From assembly GCA_934322085.1 (NCBI GenBank), contig CAKRGF010000034.1, positions 1 through 26,215 of the forward strand: a stretch of 26,215 bases of DNA. The letters run 5' to 3'. Both the position numbers and the translations under genes were made by a program. The DNA is from an uncultured Eubacterium sp. (GTDB taxonomy: Bacteria > Bacillota > Clostridia > Lachnospirales > Lachnospiraceae). Position 1 is the first letter of the stretch. Each line of letters opens with the position of its first letter. Under the pieces are notes generated by a model. It searched no databases and was not told the origin of the DNA. It saw only the letters and a list, made by a program, of their open reading frames with translations. This document shows, one piece after another, positions 7,368-16,049 of the stretch.

Positions 7368-7406
7368 GGCGGCAGAAACCAAAATTTCTGTCGCCTTTTG
7401 TATTTT
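7368..7406 (+). terminator. Rho-independent terminator beyond the tRNA
   Basis: GGCGGCAGAAA (7368-7378) pairs with TTTCTGTCGCC (7385-7395) around a short loop, and TTTTGTATTTT follows. On the plus strand this would end transcripts from the MATE/NSS operon only after they have crossed the tRNA gene in antisense. Confidence 0.75.
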
Positions 7407-7418
7407 AGCTTGAAACAT

Positions 7419-7796
7419 TTAATCTGTAATTTCAGTTTCTTCGAAATAAATTGATTCGCGTTCAAAAACTTTATAAGTGCAGTAACTGTCGATACTATAT
7501 ACTGTTACGGCGATTAATGCAACCAAGACAACTACGGCAATTCCTTTTTTTAACCATTTGGCGAGTTGTATTCTTTTAACAAATTCATTGATATCAATAT
7601 TTGAAAAATAAGTATTGGAAATTTCGCTTGGTCGTCCGAAATCCTGATATAATTCCTCGATCGATGATACTTCTTTTTCTATGCAGTAATCATTAATTTG
7701 TCCGGAAAGTTTTTTTAGATACCGTCGTTCCGGTTTTCCCATAATTGGAAAAAACGATTTTACTTCTTTCAAATAGCGTTGATTCAATTTATTCAA
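7419..7796 (-). CDS. DUF6120 family membrane protein, PadR partner
   Basis: This 125-residue protein has a helical soluble domain (about 1-75; FPIMGKPERRYLKKL, then SIEELYQDFGRPSEI) like the HAAS permease-prefix domain. One transmembrane helix (about 86-105) and a short acidic outer tail follow. It resembles the DUF6120 family, which sits beside PadR genes in Lachnospiraceae. The start is TTG at 7796, supported by GGGAGG eight bases upstream; it overlaps the padR stop by 8 nt, so translation is coupled. Its job is probably to modulate or anchor the PadR system that controls the divergent ABC cassette; this is inference from context. Confidence 0.75.
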   Translation of the reverse strand: MNKLNQRYLKEVKSFFPIMGKPERRYLKKLSGQINDYCIEKEVSSIEELYQDFGRPSEISNTYFSNIDINEFVKRIQLAKWLKKGIAVVVLVALIAVTVYSIDSYCTYKVFERESIYFEETEITD

Positions 7797-8136
7797 TTAT
7801 ATTGCCTCCCAAAAAGTTCATTATGTGATTTACACCGTTAATCATGTTATTATAATTAGTCGTAATTCTTGCAAGATGTTCTTTCCCAGTTTCTTCCAGA
7901 TGGTAGTATACTCGTGTTCTTTTTTTTCCGACAAGTTTTGAGTATTCACTTATCAAATTCTCATTTTCTAATTTATAGGTGACCGTGTAAATGGTATTAA
8001 GAGAAATAGAAAGTAAATGCTCAGAATTATTGTTAATCATTTTTTGAATTTCATAAACATAACTATCTTGTTGCTCTAAAATTTTAAGTACCAATAATTC
8101 TGTAATTCCGGTAATAAGGTTATTTTTATATGCCAT
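7789..8136 (-). CDS. PadR family transcriptional regulator
   Basis: The 115-residue product begins MAYKNNLITGITELLVLKIL, the usual opening helix of PadR proteins. A winged helix follows (SYVYEIQKMINN, then SLNTIYTVTYKLENENLISE and a wing containing KKRTRVYYHLEETGKEHL) and a C-terminal dimer helix. I placed the start at 8136, where GGAGG lies five bases upstream; a longer frame to 8178 has no binding site. PadR proteins are mostly repressors of nearby transport genes. This one is divergent from the ABC cassette at 8313-13905 and is its likely regulator, acting at the inverted repeat between the two promoters. Confidence 0.9.
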   Translation of the reverse strand: MAYKNNLITGITELLVLKILEQQDSYVYEIQKMINNNSEHLLSISLNTIYTVTYKLENENLISEYSKLVGKKRTRVYYHLEETGKEHLARITTNYNNMINGVNHIMNFLGGNIIE

Positions 8137-8194
8137 TTTTTCCTCCATAGCACCCACCTTGCGTGTCAATAATATCACATTATATTTATAGTTA

Positions 8195-8248
8195 CAATAT
8201 TACGTAGTAAAAAATATTGTTGACAGAAATATTTATATATATTAATAT
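8195..8248 (+). promoter_or_regulatory. Promoter of the ABC cassette with candidate PadR operator
   Basis: TTGACA (8220-8225) is 17 bases from TAATAT (8243-8248), a clear plus-strand promoter for the cassette. Just upstream, CAATATT (8195-8201) and AATATTG (8213-8219) form an inverted repeat abutting the -35 box, the expected place for a repressor. The opposite strand has TATAAT within 8180-8190, which could serve padR. The binding protein is inferred from position only. Confidence 0.6.
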
Positions 8249-8312
8249 AATAATAAAGATTTATGAAATTAAATAAAAGCTTATGCTATTGAGTAGGAAA
8301 GGTGGCGAGAGA

Positions 8313-9872
8313 ATGTATAGAGGATATTTATACAGAAAAATAATTAAAAAAAGTGTTTTGTATCTAATGTTTGCAATAAGTATCATTTGTGTGTTTACCG
8401 GCTGTACGAAAAAGCAAACAGACAATAAAAGTCCTTCTGTGACAGAGAATGCTGCTACAAAGGAAAAAGCGAACGATTCGAACAAAGAGAAGCCGGTTAA
8501 CCTAGTTTGGATGACGGATAGTACATGGACAGATTATCTGAGTGAAAGTAGAAAAAAAGCGATTAATGAAAGAATTCATGAATTGGGGTATAATTATAAT
8601 CTTTCTTTTTATGGGTTAAATGCTGAGTCGTATGAATCTTATCAAAATGGTATTGATAAAGCGAAAAAACAAGGAATCGGAGATTTGATGTGGACTGGGT
8701 ATGGTGACGGTGATCATCCTGAAAAAGATGGAACATATATCCGGCAGATAAAACAGGGTAATCTTCTTTCTCTGAGCAAATGGCTTAAGAGCGAAAATGG
8801 GAAAAAATTAAAAAAAGAATATGGTAAAAATGTATGGAAAAGGATAACTTACAAAGGGAAGATATATGGCTTTTACAATGAAGTAGTGCAGGCGGATTCG
8901 ACATATCTTTTAATAAATGCAGAGAAGATAGCAAGTAAACCTGATTTTATGAATGCAGACAAGCTTGATATAAAAAAATTGTGTAAATGGGTTATTGAAA
9001 ATAAGGATATATCAGAACTGCCATTATATCTTTTGTGGAATGATTCAGGTGACTATTTTTCTGATCGTTTTACGAATTTAGGTTATATCGGCATATGTGA
9101 TGGAGTGTACATGTCTGATAAAGGAATAATTCAAAATATTTGGGAAAATAAAGATGTTAGAGAATTTTGGATTTCCATGGCGCAATTGAAACGTGAGGGA
9201 TTGTTATCTTGTGATAAGAATGAAGATTATTCAGAAGCACTGAGTGGAAATTTCATGGCAATGATTTCAGTAATGTCAAAAGAAATAATGGATGGTAATT
9301 ATTTATATTTAGAGGATGGAGGAAAAATTCCTGTCTATTCACGCAAGTTATCATCCAGATATATAGATAAAATGGAAAATGGCGTTCATGGAATTGCATC
9401 ATGGACAAAACATCCGAAAGAATCAAAAAATTTATTAATGCTTGTAAATACAGACAAAGAACTGGCTAACCTCATCTGTTTTGGTGAAGAGGGCAAAGAT
9501 TACTCATTAAAGAATGGAAAGGTCGTGGGAGAAAAACATGTTTCAGATTATTGTCCCGCAAAGCTTGCAAATACGAAGTTTAGCATATATGAAGCAAATG
9601 GAGAAAAAGACAAAGCCAAATACTATTATGATGGAAACAAAGAATATAGTATGTCGCCAGCAGCAGGCTTTGTTCCAAATAAGAAGGTTGTTGAGAAAAA
9701 CAAAAAAATACTGAACGAGGTTGACGTGTTTTATCAAAAACTGCTGGAAAGCGATGAAGAACCGGAAAAGATGATTGACCAGTTTGTAAAAAAGCTAAAA
9801 ATGGAAAAGTATCCGGATATTTTAAACAAGATTCAAAAACAATATAATAAATGGAAGCGGGGAAAGAAATGA
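8313..9872 (+). CDS. Solute-binding-protein-like lipoprotein
   Basis: This is a 519-residue protein with a lipoprotein signal (basic start, hydrophobic helix, then VFTGC with the lipidated Cys at about residue 31) and a Lys/Asn-rich spacer. The body resembles family 1 extracellular solute-binding proteins (VNLVWMTDSTWTDYLSE near the start; YKGKIYGFYNEV; and LICFGEEGKDYSLKNGKVV, reminiscent of the DUF3502 type). Such proteins normally feed sugar or peptide importers; no MalF/MalG-type permeases are here. The start at 8313 has AGGTGG seven bases upstream; ATG 8283 has none. Its stop overlaps the next start in ATGA. It is probably the surface ligand-binding part of the cassette; the ligand is unknown. 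Confidence 0.75.
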   Translation: MYRGYLYRKIIKKSVLYLMFAISIICVFTGCTKKQTDNKSPSVTENAATKEKANDSNKEKPVNLVWMTDSTWTDYLSESRKKAINERIHELGYNYNLSFYGLNAESYESYQNGIDKAKKQGIGDLMWTGYGDGDHPEKDGTYIRQIKQGNLLSLSKWLKSENGKKLKKEYGKNVWKRITYKGKIYGFYNEVVQADSTYLLINAEKIASKPDFMNADKLDIKKLCKWVIENKDISELPLYLLWNDSGDYFSDRFTNLGYIGICDGVYMSDKGIIQNIWENKDVREFWISMAQLKREGLLSCDKNEDYSEALSGNFMAMISVMSKEIMDGNYLYLEDGGKIPVYSRKLSSRYIDKMENGVHGIASWTKHPKESKNLLMLVNTDKELANLICFGEEGKDYSLKNGKVVGEKHVSDYCPAKLANTKFSIYEANGEKDKAKYYYDGNKEYSMSPAAGFVPNKKVVEKNKKILNEVDVFYQKLLESDEEPEKMIDQFVKKLKMEKYPDILNKIQKQYNKWKRGKK

Positions 9873-11008
9873 AAAAGAAAGCGTTATTAATTGTAGCTGC
9901 GTGTGCCTGTTTCATAACCGGGTGTGGTGCGGAAAAAAGTACAGAAAATAAAATGAAAATTACGGAAAGTTTACATAGTGCAAGTGGGGAGTCGGTTTCC
10001 TGTCTGGCAAGTGTTTTTACAACGCAGGATGGCTTACTGCATATTTTTGATCCAAATCAAAAATCAAGTATTGTTTTATGTAACAAATCAAATTGTGAAC
10101 ATGAACCTTATGACGAAAACACAAACCCGGATCCTACTTGCGATGCAGCATTGAATAAGGATTTATTTTTCAATTGTGTTCCTGTTATATCCGGGGAATA
10201 TGTTTATTTGTTTGGACAGGCGGATTTGTCAAAGGGAGTTGTTTATCGGGAAAAATTAGATGGTAGTGGAAGAACGAAATTATATAACCTGGATTATCAG
10301 GTGAACGTGTACAATAGCGTGTATGTAGAAAATGGCATTGCTTATGCAGAGGCAGAGATACCTATTGTTAAAGAGGATAATATTGGTGGTGCCGGTTCCC
10401 ATAGCAGCTATAGTGTCCTTCTTGCAATCAATCTGGAATCCGGTGAAACAAAAGAAATTTCTGATATAAACAAAGAAAAGTTTCATGGTTTGTTATTATT
10501 AGAAAAATGCGGCGAAAAATTGTATTATGTATCTACTTATCGAAAACTTGGAAAGAAAGATAAGGATTACAGTACTGCGAAGGAGTATTCAAAAGTATAT
10601 GAGTATAATATAAAAACAGGAAAACAGTCGCAGGTATGTAGCGAAAAAGATTTAGAAGGCTGTATTGTAATTGGCATGATTGACCAGGCAGTATATGTAT
10701 ATAATCAAGAAACAATGGAAGTTTTTGAAGTAGCAATTGGAAGTAAAAAGAAGAAAAAAATATATAAGCCGGACAAAACGGATGTGTTGTATTATACATA
10801 TAAAAATCATTTAATCAGGGGAGATATGGAAAAAGAAAAATTTTATTATCTGAAAGACAGTGCATGGGAAGAACTTGAGGGCATTGCTTCTTTTACCAAT
10901 ACATTTGGAGATTTTGCCGAATATTATGATAAAAAGAATGTTCTTCATGTTGTATATGGAGATTCTCTTTTTAAAGACCAAAAGAAAGAATTATTTGAAA
11001 GGAAGTAA
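9869..11008 (+). CDS. Lipoprotein with CX4CXH...C motif and propeller-like repeats
   Basis: This 379-residue protein has a classic lipobox (FITGC, Cys about residue 19). After it comes a conserved-looking block, LCNKSNCEHEP...PDPTCDA, with three Cys and one His that could bind metal or form disulfides. The rest is rich in short strands ending in patterns like ISGEYVYLFG, VENGIAYAEA, CGEKLYYVST and IDQAVYVYNQ, which suggests a beta-propeller of the DUF5050 or WD-like kind. I have an impression of this Cys motif in other clostridial cassette lipoproteins but no named function. The start ATG 9869 overlaps the previous stop by 4 nt, so the two lipoproteins are coupled. It is probably an outer-surface partner of the ABC transporter. 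Confidence 0.65.
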   Translation: MKKKALLIVAACACFITGCGAEKSTENKMKITESLHSASGESVSCLASVFTTQDGLLHIFDPNQKSSIVLCNKSNCEHEPYDENTNPDPTCDAALNKDLFFNCVPVISGEYVYLFGQADLSKGVVYREKLDGSGRTKLYNLDYQVNVYNSVYVENGIAYAEAEIPIVKEDNIGGAGSHSSYSVLLAINLESGETKEISDINKEKFHGLLLLEKCGEKLYYVSTYRKLGKKDKDYSTAKEYSKVYEYNIKTGKQSQVCSEKDLEGCIVIGMIDQAVYVYNQETMEVFEVAIGSKKKKKIYKPDKTDVLYYTYKNHLIRGDMEKEKFYYLKDSAWEELEGIASFTNTFGDFAEYYDKKNVLHVVYGDSLFKDQKKELFERK

Positions 11009-11012
11009 GCGC

Positions 11013-11870
11013 ATGATTTTGAAATGTGAGAATCTAAAAAAATCGTATGGAGATTTTTGTGCAATTCGTAAAATAAACTATTCTTTTACGCCGGGAGTTT
11101 ATGGACTTCTAGGACCCAATGGGGCTGGAAAATCTACATGGATGAAGCTTTTAACCGCCAGCTTAAAGCCAACAAAAGGGCAGATTTTATGTGATGAAAT
11201 GTCTATTTATGACAACATTAATGAGTATGTTGGTAAGATTGGGTATGTGCCACAAAACCAAAATATGTTTCCGTATTTTACCGGCTATAAGTTTATGATG
11301 TATATGGCAACATTAAAGGGTGTAAAAAAGGAGGTGGCAAGAAAACAAATTCCGGAACTTTTAAAGTGTGTTAACATGGAAGTGATGGGAAAACAAAAAA
11401 TCAAAACATATTCGGGAGGAATGAAACAGAGACTTTTGATTGCACAAGCTTTTTTAGGAGATCCAAAGGTGGTTTTCATGGATGAGCCAACAGCTGGTCT
11501 TGATCCGAAAGAAAGGATTCGTATTCGTAATCTTATTTCGGAAATGGCACTTGGAAAAATTGTTTTGATAGCTACGCATATCGTATCCGATGTGGAATAC
11601 ATTTCAAAAGAAATTTTGCTTTTAAAACATGGGGAAATTATTGGAAGCGGTAATCCGGAGTCTCTGGAAAAGGAATTGTATGGTGTAGTATATGAGAAGA
11701 AGGTAACAGTAGAGCAGCTTAAAGAGATTCAGGATAAATATCTGGTTGCAGGAATTCGAGAAGAAGGAAATCAGGTTGTTGTACGTTATTTGGATTCAAA
11801 GTGTGATGAAGAGACCACGGTTTGGCCTACATTAGATGATGTATATTTATATCACTTTTATAAGGAGTAA
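11013..11870 (+). CDS. ABC transporter ATP-binding protein (ABC-2 type)
   Basis: This 285-residue ATPase has all the motifs: Walker A GPNGAGKST (34-42), Q-loop Gln81, signature YSGGMKQR (133-140), Walker B VVFMDEPT (153-160, catalytic Glu158) and switch His189 (IATHIVSD). The C-terminal 60 residues form an extra domain, as is common in exporters of the CcmA/bacitracin type. The start ATG 11013 follows AAAGGAAG; a longer frame to 10860 overlaps the previous gene. It powers the permease encoded four bases downstream. It looks like an export-type ATPase, unlike the importer expected for a solute-binding protein. Confidence 0.93.
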   Translation: MILKCENLKKSYGDFCAIRKINYSFTPGVYGLLGPNGAGKSTWMKLLTASLKPTKGQILCDEMSIYDNINEYVGKIGYVPQNQNMFPYFTGYKFMMYMATLKGVKKEVARKQIPELLKCVNMEVMGKQKIKTYSGGMKQRLLIAQAFLGDPKVVFMDEPTAGLDPKERIRIRNLISEMALGKIVLIATHIVSDVEYISKEILLLKHGEIIGSGNPESLEKELYGVVYEKKVTVEQLKEIQDKYLVAGIREEGNQVVVRYLDSKCDEETTVWPTLDDVYLYHFYKE

Positions 11871-11874
11871 TTAG

Positions 11875-13905
11875 ATGATTCGAAATGAGATTAGCAAAAT
11901 AGTAAAAAGTCCATACATGTGGGGTGTATTATTGTTTTGTCTTTTGATAAATTGTGGAATAATATGTTTTGAAAATACAGAAGATTTTACTTCTATTCAA
12001 TATAAAAAAGTCTGGCAGCAATTTCTATCTGAAGAAAAAAATCTACAAGAAGAAATTGCAAGTTCAAAAGACAAAGCAGAAGAATATAAGCAAAATGAAA
12101 TGACCGATAAAGAAAAGTTATATGTAAGATTTGCAAAAGAATTGGAAGCAGTTAGTACTTATAACGATTACCGGCAAAGAATACAGGAAAATGCAAAAAA
12201 AACAACTTTGTTTTCAACGTTTACTAAAGGGGGATTTGCTGAAAAGAATATCGAAAAAACAGCAGCCCACTTTAAAAAAATGAAAATGGTTAAAGTAGTT
12301 GCAGAGCCTTCCTTAGGAATTGAGAAGATGTTTTCGACGATGACAGGAATTGTCGTATTGTTTTTCGTTTTGTATTTAGGATACATATTATTTGTCAGAG
12401 AGACTGAAACAGGGATTGCAAAACTTTTATATGTTACACGATTTGGAAAACGAAAACTCTTTTTTGCCAAACTGGCAGCTCATATTTGCGGGACAGCAGT
12501 TGCAGCTTTAATTTTTTATGGATGTAATTATGTTATTTTAAGGGAGCGGTATGGAGTCGGAGATTTGAGTCGAAGCATTCAATCTGTTCTTGCGTATCGT
12601 TCGTGTGGAAGTGAATTGTCAGTTGGTCAGTTTTTGATTCTTAGCATGATTATTTTAATATTTATCATGACTGCTTTGGCTATTTTTATTGATTGTATAT
12701 GCATATTAGGAAAGAGAGCATTGATTTCAATAATGATTTTTTTCTTTTGTATTATAGGCTGTGTTTTGGTTTATGTACAAATTCCAATGAATTCTAATTT
12801 AAATTGGTTAAAGTATATCGATCCGGCTTATTGTTTAAATGCAGGAGATATAATTGGAAAATATGTAAATATAAATATTTTAGGTGAGCCGATTTCCTAT
12901 CCGGTTGTTGTTATGGCAGTATATTTCCTTCTTTTGCTTATATCTATGATTTGCGGAATGATTGGATTTTCAAAGATAAAAGAAGAAAGTCGAAAAAGTG
13001 TGTTGTTTAATTTCGTATTTAAGAAAAATGAAAAACGATTCTTGAAAGGTCATGATTCATTGTTTCGATATGAACTTTATAAAGTTAGAAAAGGTGGACG
13101 GGCTGGCATGATTCTTTTCTTTTTTTTGATTGTTTCATGTTTTTTATCGTATCAATCACATTTGATATTTGATGATGAAGATGAATATTATTATTATACT
13201 TATATGAAGCAGTTAGAAGGAGAGAAAACGATTGAAAAGACAAATTTTATACAGAAGGAAAATAAGCGTTTTCAGTCATTAAAAAAGAAACAGCAAAAAT
13301 TTATGGAAGAAGATAAGGTGGAAGATCTAATGATTCTTAGTGAAGACCTTCGACCGGTACATGGTTTTGAAAAAGTTGTTGAACGAAATAATTATATAAA
13401 TAAACATAATCTGCCTGCCTATGTCTATGAAGGTGGATATGTAAAACTAATGGATTTGTCCAAGGAAAACGGCATTTTAATGACTCTTGGATTGCTGCTT
13501 TTGACATTTTCGCTATGCAGTGTATTTACACAGGATTATGAAACTGGGCAAAAAATGTTGTTGCAGGCAACTTTACTGGGAAGAAAAAAGATGGCACACA
13601 AAAAAATACTGGTTTCTATATTCATTATTGTAATTTCATTTGGGATTATTTATTTGCCACAGTTTATTACATTTTACCGTTTATATGGTCTTGCGGGAAT
13701 TACCGAACCAGTAGGCTGCATGGGAATACAAAGTGGTATGGAAATGCCAATTTGGCTATGGTTGGTTTTGGGTTATGTTATTCGTTTGATAATAATGCTG
13801 GCTTATAGTGGATTCTTTTTGTTTATATCAAATAAGATAAAAAGTGCATTTGTTACATTAACTGTTATGAGCATTGTTATCATAATTATTTTCTTTGTAA
13901 TATAA
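11875..13905 (+). CDS. Large ABC-2-like permease with two repeated halves
   Basis: This is a 676-residue membrane protein. The first half has one helix (about 14-31), a hydrophilic, coiled-coil-prone extracytoplasmic segment (32-155, Lys/Glu-rich) and then about five helices from 156 to 370. From about residue 398 the plan repeats: a basic FRYELYKVRKGG lead-in, one helix (about 410-430), a charged outer segment and four or five helices to the end. Both lead-ins resemble each other (NEISKIVKSP and YELYKVRKGG). One gene therefore appears to supply both membrane halves of the exporter. The start has AGGAG seven bases upstream. No enzyme motif is visible and the cargo is unknown. It is the last gene of the cassette, followed by a strong terminator. 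Confidence 0.8.
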   Translation: MIRNEISKIVKSPYMWGVLLFCLLINCGIICFENTEDFTSIQYKKVWQQFLSEEKNLQEEIASSKDKAEEYKQNEMTDKEKLYVRFAKELEAVSTYNDYRQRIQENAKKTTLFSTFTKGGFAEKNIEKTAAHFKKMKMVKVVAEPSLGIEKMFSTMTGIVVLFFVLYLGYILFVRETETGIAKLLYVTRFGKRKLFFAKLAAHICGTAVAALIFYGCNYVILRERYGVGDLSRSIQSVLAYRSCGSELSVGQFLILSMIILIFIMTALAIFIDCICILGKRALISIMIFFFCIIGCVLVYVQIPMNSNLNWLKYIDPAYCLNAGDIIGKYVNINILGEPISYPVVVMAVYFLLLLISMICGMIGFSKIKEESRKSVLFNFVFKKNEKRFLKGHDSLFRYELYKVRKGGRAGMILFFFLIVSCFLSYQSHLIFDDEDEYYYYTYMKQLEGEKTIEKTNFIQKENKRFQSLKKKQQKFMEEDKVEDLMILSEDLRPVHGFEKVVERNNYINKHNLPAYVYEGGYVKLMDLSKENGILMTLGLLLLTFSLCSVFTQDYETGQKMLLQATLLGRKKMAHKKILVSIFIIVISFGIIYLPQFITFYRLYGLAGITEPVGCMGIQSGMEMPIWLWLVLGYVIRLIIMLAYSGFFLFISNKIKSAFVTLTVMSIVIIIIFFVI

Positions 13906-13929
13906 TATTGGAGACAAAACAAAAAGAAA

Positions 13930-13975
13930 AACCCCTTCTCTTAAATTCAAGAAAGAGAAGGGGTTATATTTTTAT
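13930..13975. terminator. Bidirectional terminator
   Basis: AACCCCTTCTCTT (13930-13942) pairs perfectly with 13953-13965. A T-rich tract follows on the plus strand (ATATTTTTAT), and the A-run before it gives a T-run on the minus strand. It separates the ABC cassette from the convergent cstA gene. Confidence 0.9.
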
Positions 13976-13977
13976 AA

Positions 13978-15678
13978 TTATGCTTCTACTTTTTTCTCAC
14001 GACTGAAAAGTTTTTTCAGACAACTAAATGCAACCAGAACACCAAGTACCATCAGAAGAATGGCAACGATGAACTGAAGTCCATCCACTAAGAAGGTTGC
14101 ATTGCCTGCTAATGTGTTCTGCACAAGAGCAATTGTTTTCTGAACCAAAGCGGTAAAGGTTACGGCAAGCATGATAAACATTGGTGCGTACAATGTCCAT
14201 CCGGTACGTCCGGTTGTTTTCAGGAATACAGCCAGTGCAATCAGTACAAGTGCGGCAAGCAGCTGGTTTGCAGAACCAAACAGTGGCCATACATTGTTAT
14301 AACCACCCAGTGTCAGAAGGTAACCGAAGAACAGTGTGATAACAGTGGCAAAATATTTGTTTGTTAAAAGTCTGCGCCAAGGTTTCATCTCGGATGGGTC
14401 TGTAGTATCTAAGTAGAATAATTCCTGGAATGACATTCTTCCGATTCGAGCAACGGAGTCGAGGGAAGTAAGTGCCAGAGCGGAAACACACATTGTCATA
14501 AATACGGTAGCAATGTGTACCGGAACACCGAATTTCTCAAGGAATCCGGCAACACCGGTTGAGAAGATGGCAAATGGTGTACCTTCCGGTGCGGAACCAT
14601 TTACGGCAACAGCGCCGACAACGACGAGGGCAACGATACCAAGAAGAGATTCTACAACCATGGCACCATAGCCTATCATTGGCATATCTTTTTCATTGCT
14701 GACGGTTTTTGAAGAAGTTCCGGATGATACCAGACTGTGGAACCCGGAAACGGCACCGCAGGCAATGGTTACGAAAAGCGTCGGGAACAAAGTGCTTGTG
14801 CCGGTTGCTCCTGTGATGGAGAAACCATTAAAGGCATTTAACTTCATAGCCGGATGAGCAACAATGACTCCGGCAACTGCACCAACAATCATACCTAAAA
14901 GCATGAATGTTGTCATATAATCTCTTGGCTGCATAAGAAGCCACATCGGAAGTACGGAAGCCAAAAACAGATAAGCCATAACGATGTAAATCCAGGCATC
15001 TTTGCTTGCGTAAATCGGGAAATGCATACCAACGGCAAACATAACAACAAGTAAACCAATAGCAACAAGTGCTTTTACAATTTCATTCATTTTGCCAACG
15101 CTTTTCTGAATGATACCAAAGACAATAGCAACAACGATGAACAACATGGAAATGGAAGCGGCAGCAGAATCTGCGTATGCTTTTGCAGTACCGGTGATTC
15201 CTTCTCCTTTGCCAACGAATGTTCCGGCAACCATGTCGGTGAAAGCGGCAATTACTAATAAAGTAAATAACCAGCAAAACAGCATGAACAATTTTCTACC
15301 GGTTTTACCTATGTATTTTTCAATAATCATACCCATCGATTTACCTTCATTCTTAACCGATGCGTAAAGAGCACCAAAGTCCTGTACGGCACCGAAGAAT
15401 AATCCGCCGACGATCAGCCACAGAAGAACCGGTACCCAGCCGAATACGGAAGCGAGGATAGGACCCGTGACAGGGCCGGCACCTGCAATCGATGAAAACT
15501 GGTGCGAAAATACGGTGAACTTGGAAGATGGTACATAATCCTGTCCGTCTTCTTTGGTGTAGGCCGGTGTTTTTGCTTTTGCGTCCAGTCCCCATTTCTT
15601 GGCAAGCCATCTGCCGTAGAAGAGGTAACCAGCACCCAGTGCCAAAATACCAATTAATACAATTACTAATCCATTCAT
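13978..15678 (-). CDS. cstA: CstA-family carbon starvation / peptide or pyruvate transporter
   Basis: This 566-residue protein has about sixteen hydrophobic helices and the diagnostic CstA block near the N-terminus (FTVFSHQFSSIAGAGPVTGP, then ILASVFGWVPVLLWLI and GAVQDFGALYASVKNEG). Later it has SGFHSLVSSGTSSKT and the conserved FGSANQLLAAL. E. coli members import pyruvate or peptides under starvation. The start at 15678 is set by GGAGG seven bases upstream; the longer frame to 15705 has no site. A complete T-box riboswitch controls it, so its expression should answer to an uncharged tRNA. This favours amino-acid or peptide uptake over pyruvate. Confidence 0.92.
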   Translation of the reverse strand: MNGLVIVLIGILALGAGYLFYGRWLAKKWGLDAKAKTPAYTKEDGQDYVPSSKFTVFSHQFSSIAGAGPVTGPILASVFGWVPVLLWLIVGGLFFGAVQDFGALYASVKNEGKSMGMIIEKYIGKTGRKLFMLFCWLFTLLVIAAFTDMVAGTFVGKGEGITGTAKAYADSAAASISMLFIVVAIVFGIIQKSVGKMNEIVKALVAIGLLVVMFAVGMHFPIYASKDAWIYIVMAYLFLASVLPMWLLMQPRDYMTTFMLLGMIVGAVAGVIVAHPAMKLNAFNGFSITGATGTSTLFPTLFVTIACGAVSGFHSLVSSGTSSKTVSNEKDMPMIGYGAMVVESLLGIVALVVVGAVAVNGSAPEGTPFAIFSTGVAGFLEKFGVPVHIATVFMTMCVSALALTSLDSVARIGRMSFQELFYLDTTDPSEMKPWRRLLTNKYFATVITLFFGYLLTLGGYNNVWPLFGSANQLLAALVLIALAVFLKTTGRTGWTLYAPMFIMLAVTFTALVQKTIALVQNTLAGNATFLVDGLQFIVAILLMVLGVLVAFSCLKKLFSREKKVEA

Positions 15679-15736
15679 AAGAATTCCTCCATTCTCTCTG
15701 CTCAAAAGAGCTATATTGTATGATACGGAAGCGGCA

Positions 15737-16045
15737 ATAAAAAAAGACCCCGTCCTCTAATGTACTTTTCATACATTGAAAGACGAAAGTCTGAAACTTC
15801 CGCGATACCACTTTGTTTGCCGCCTGCGGCGACCGCTCAGTCCTATCTTTGATATCACTATCAACAATAAGATTTTCGATAACGGGAAAACCGGTGATAC
15901 TTACTCGCTTTAAAAGTTTTCGGTATACTGCTCGCAGAGGATAACAACATAAATTGCATACCGTCTCGCACCAGCCGACGGCTCTCTGAAATGCATGAAG
16001 TTTATGATGTTTTGTTCTGTTCATAGCATTTGTTCTTTGTTTACA
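15737..16045 (-). promoter_or_regulatory. T-box riboswitch in the cstA leader
   Basis: Reading the minus strand from the promoter there is a stem I base with a K-turn-like bulge (TGCT-ATGAA-CAGA against TCTG-CGA-GCA). The typical apical part follows (CAGAGAGCCGTCGGCTGGTG, 15969-15988), then the 3' side of stem I. Next comes the T-box itself, AAAGTGGTATCGCG (15801-15814). Last is a terminator hairpin (15746-15792) with a run of seven T. The specifier region reads TGTTGTTATCC; the best codon is GTT (valine) at 15943-15945, followed by A. The UGGU of the antiterminator bulge fits a tRNA with discriminator A, as tRNA-Val has. The specifier assignment is tentative; the T-box call is not. Confidence 0.9.
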
Positions 16046-16049
16046 TGAA

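Noticed and set aside
7202..7465. ORFs on both strands across the tRNA
   Set aside because: They run through tRNA-Gly and the terminator and overlap the NSS and DUF6120 ends.
8283..8312. Upstream ATG for the solute-binding-like lipoprotein
   Set aside because: No ribosome binding site; ATG 8313 has AGGTGG at the right distance and gives a normal lipoprotein signal.
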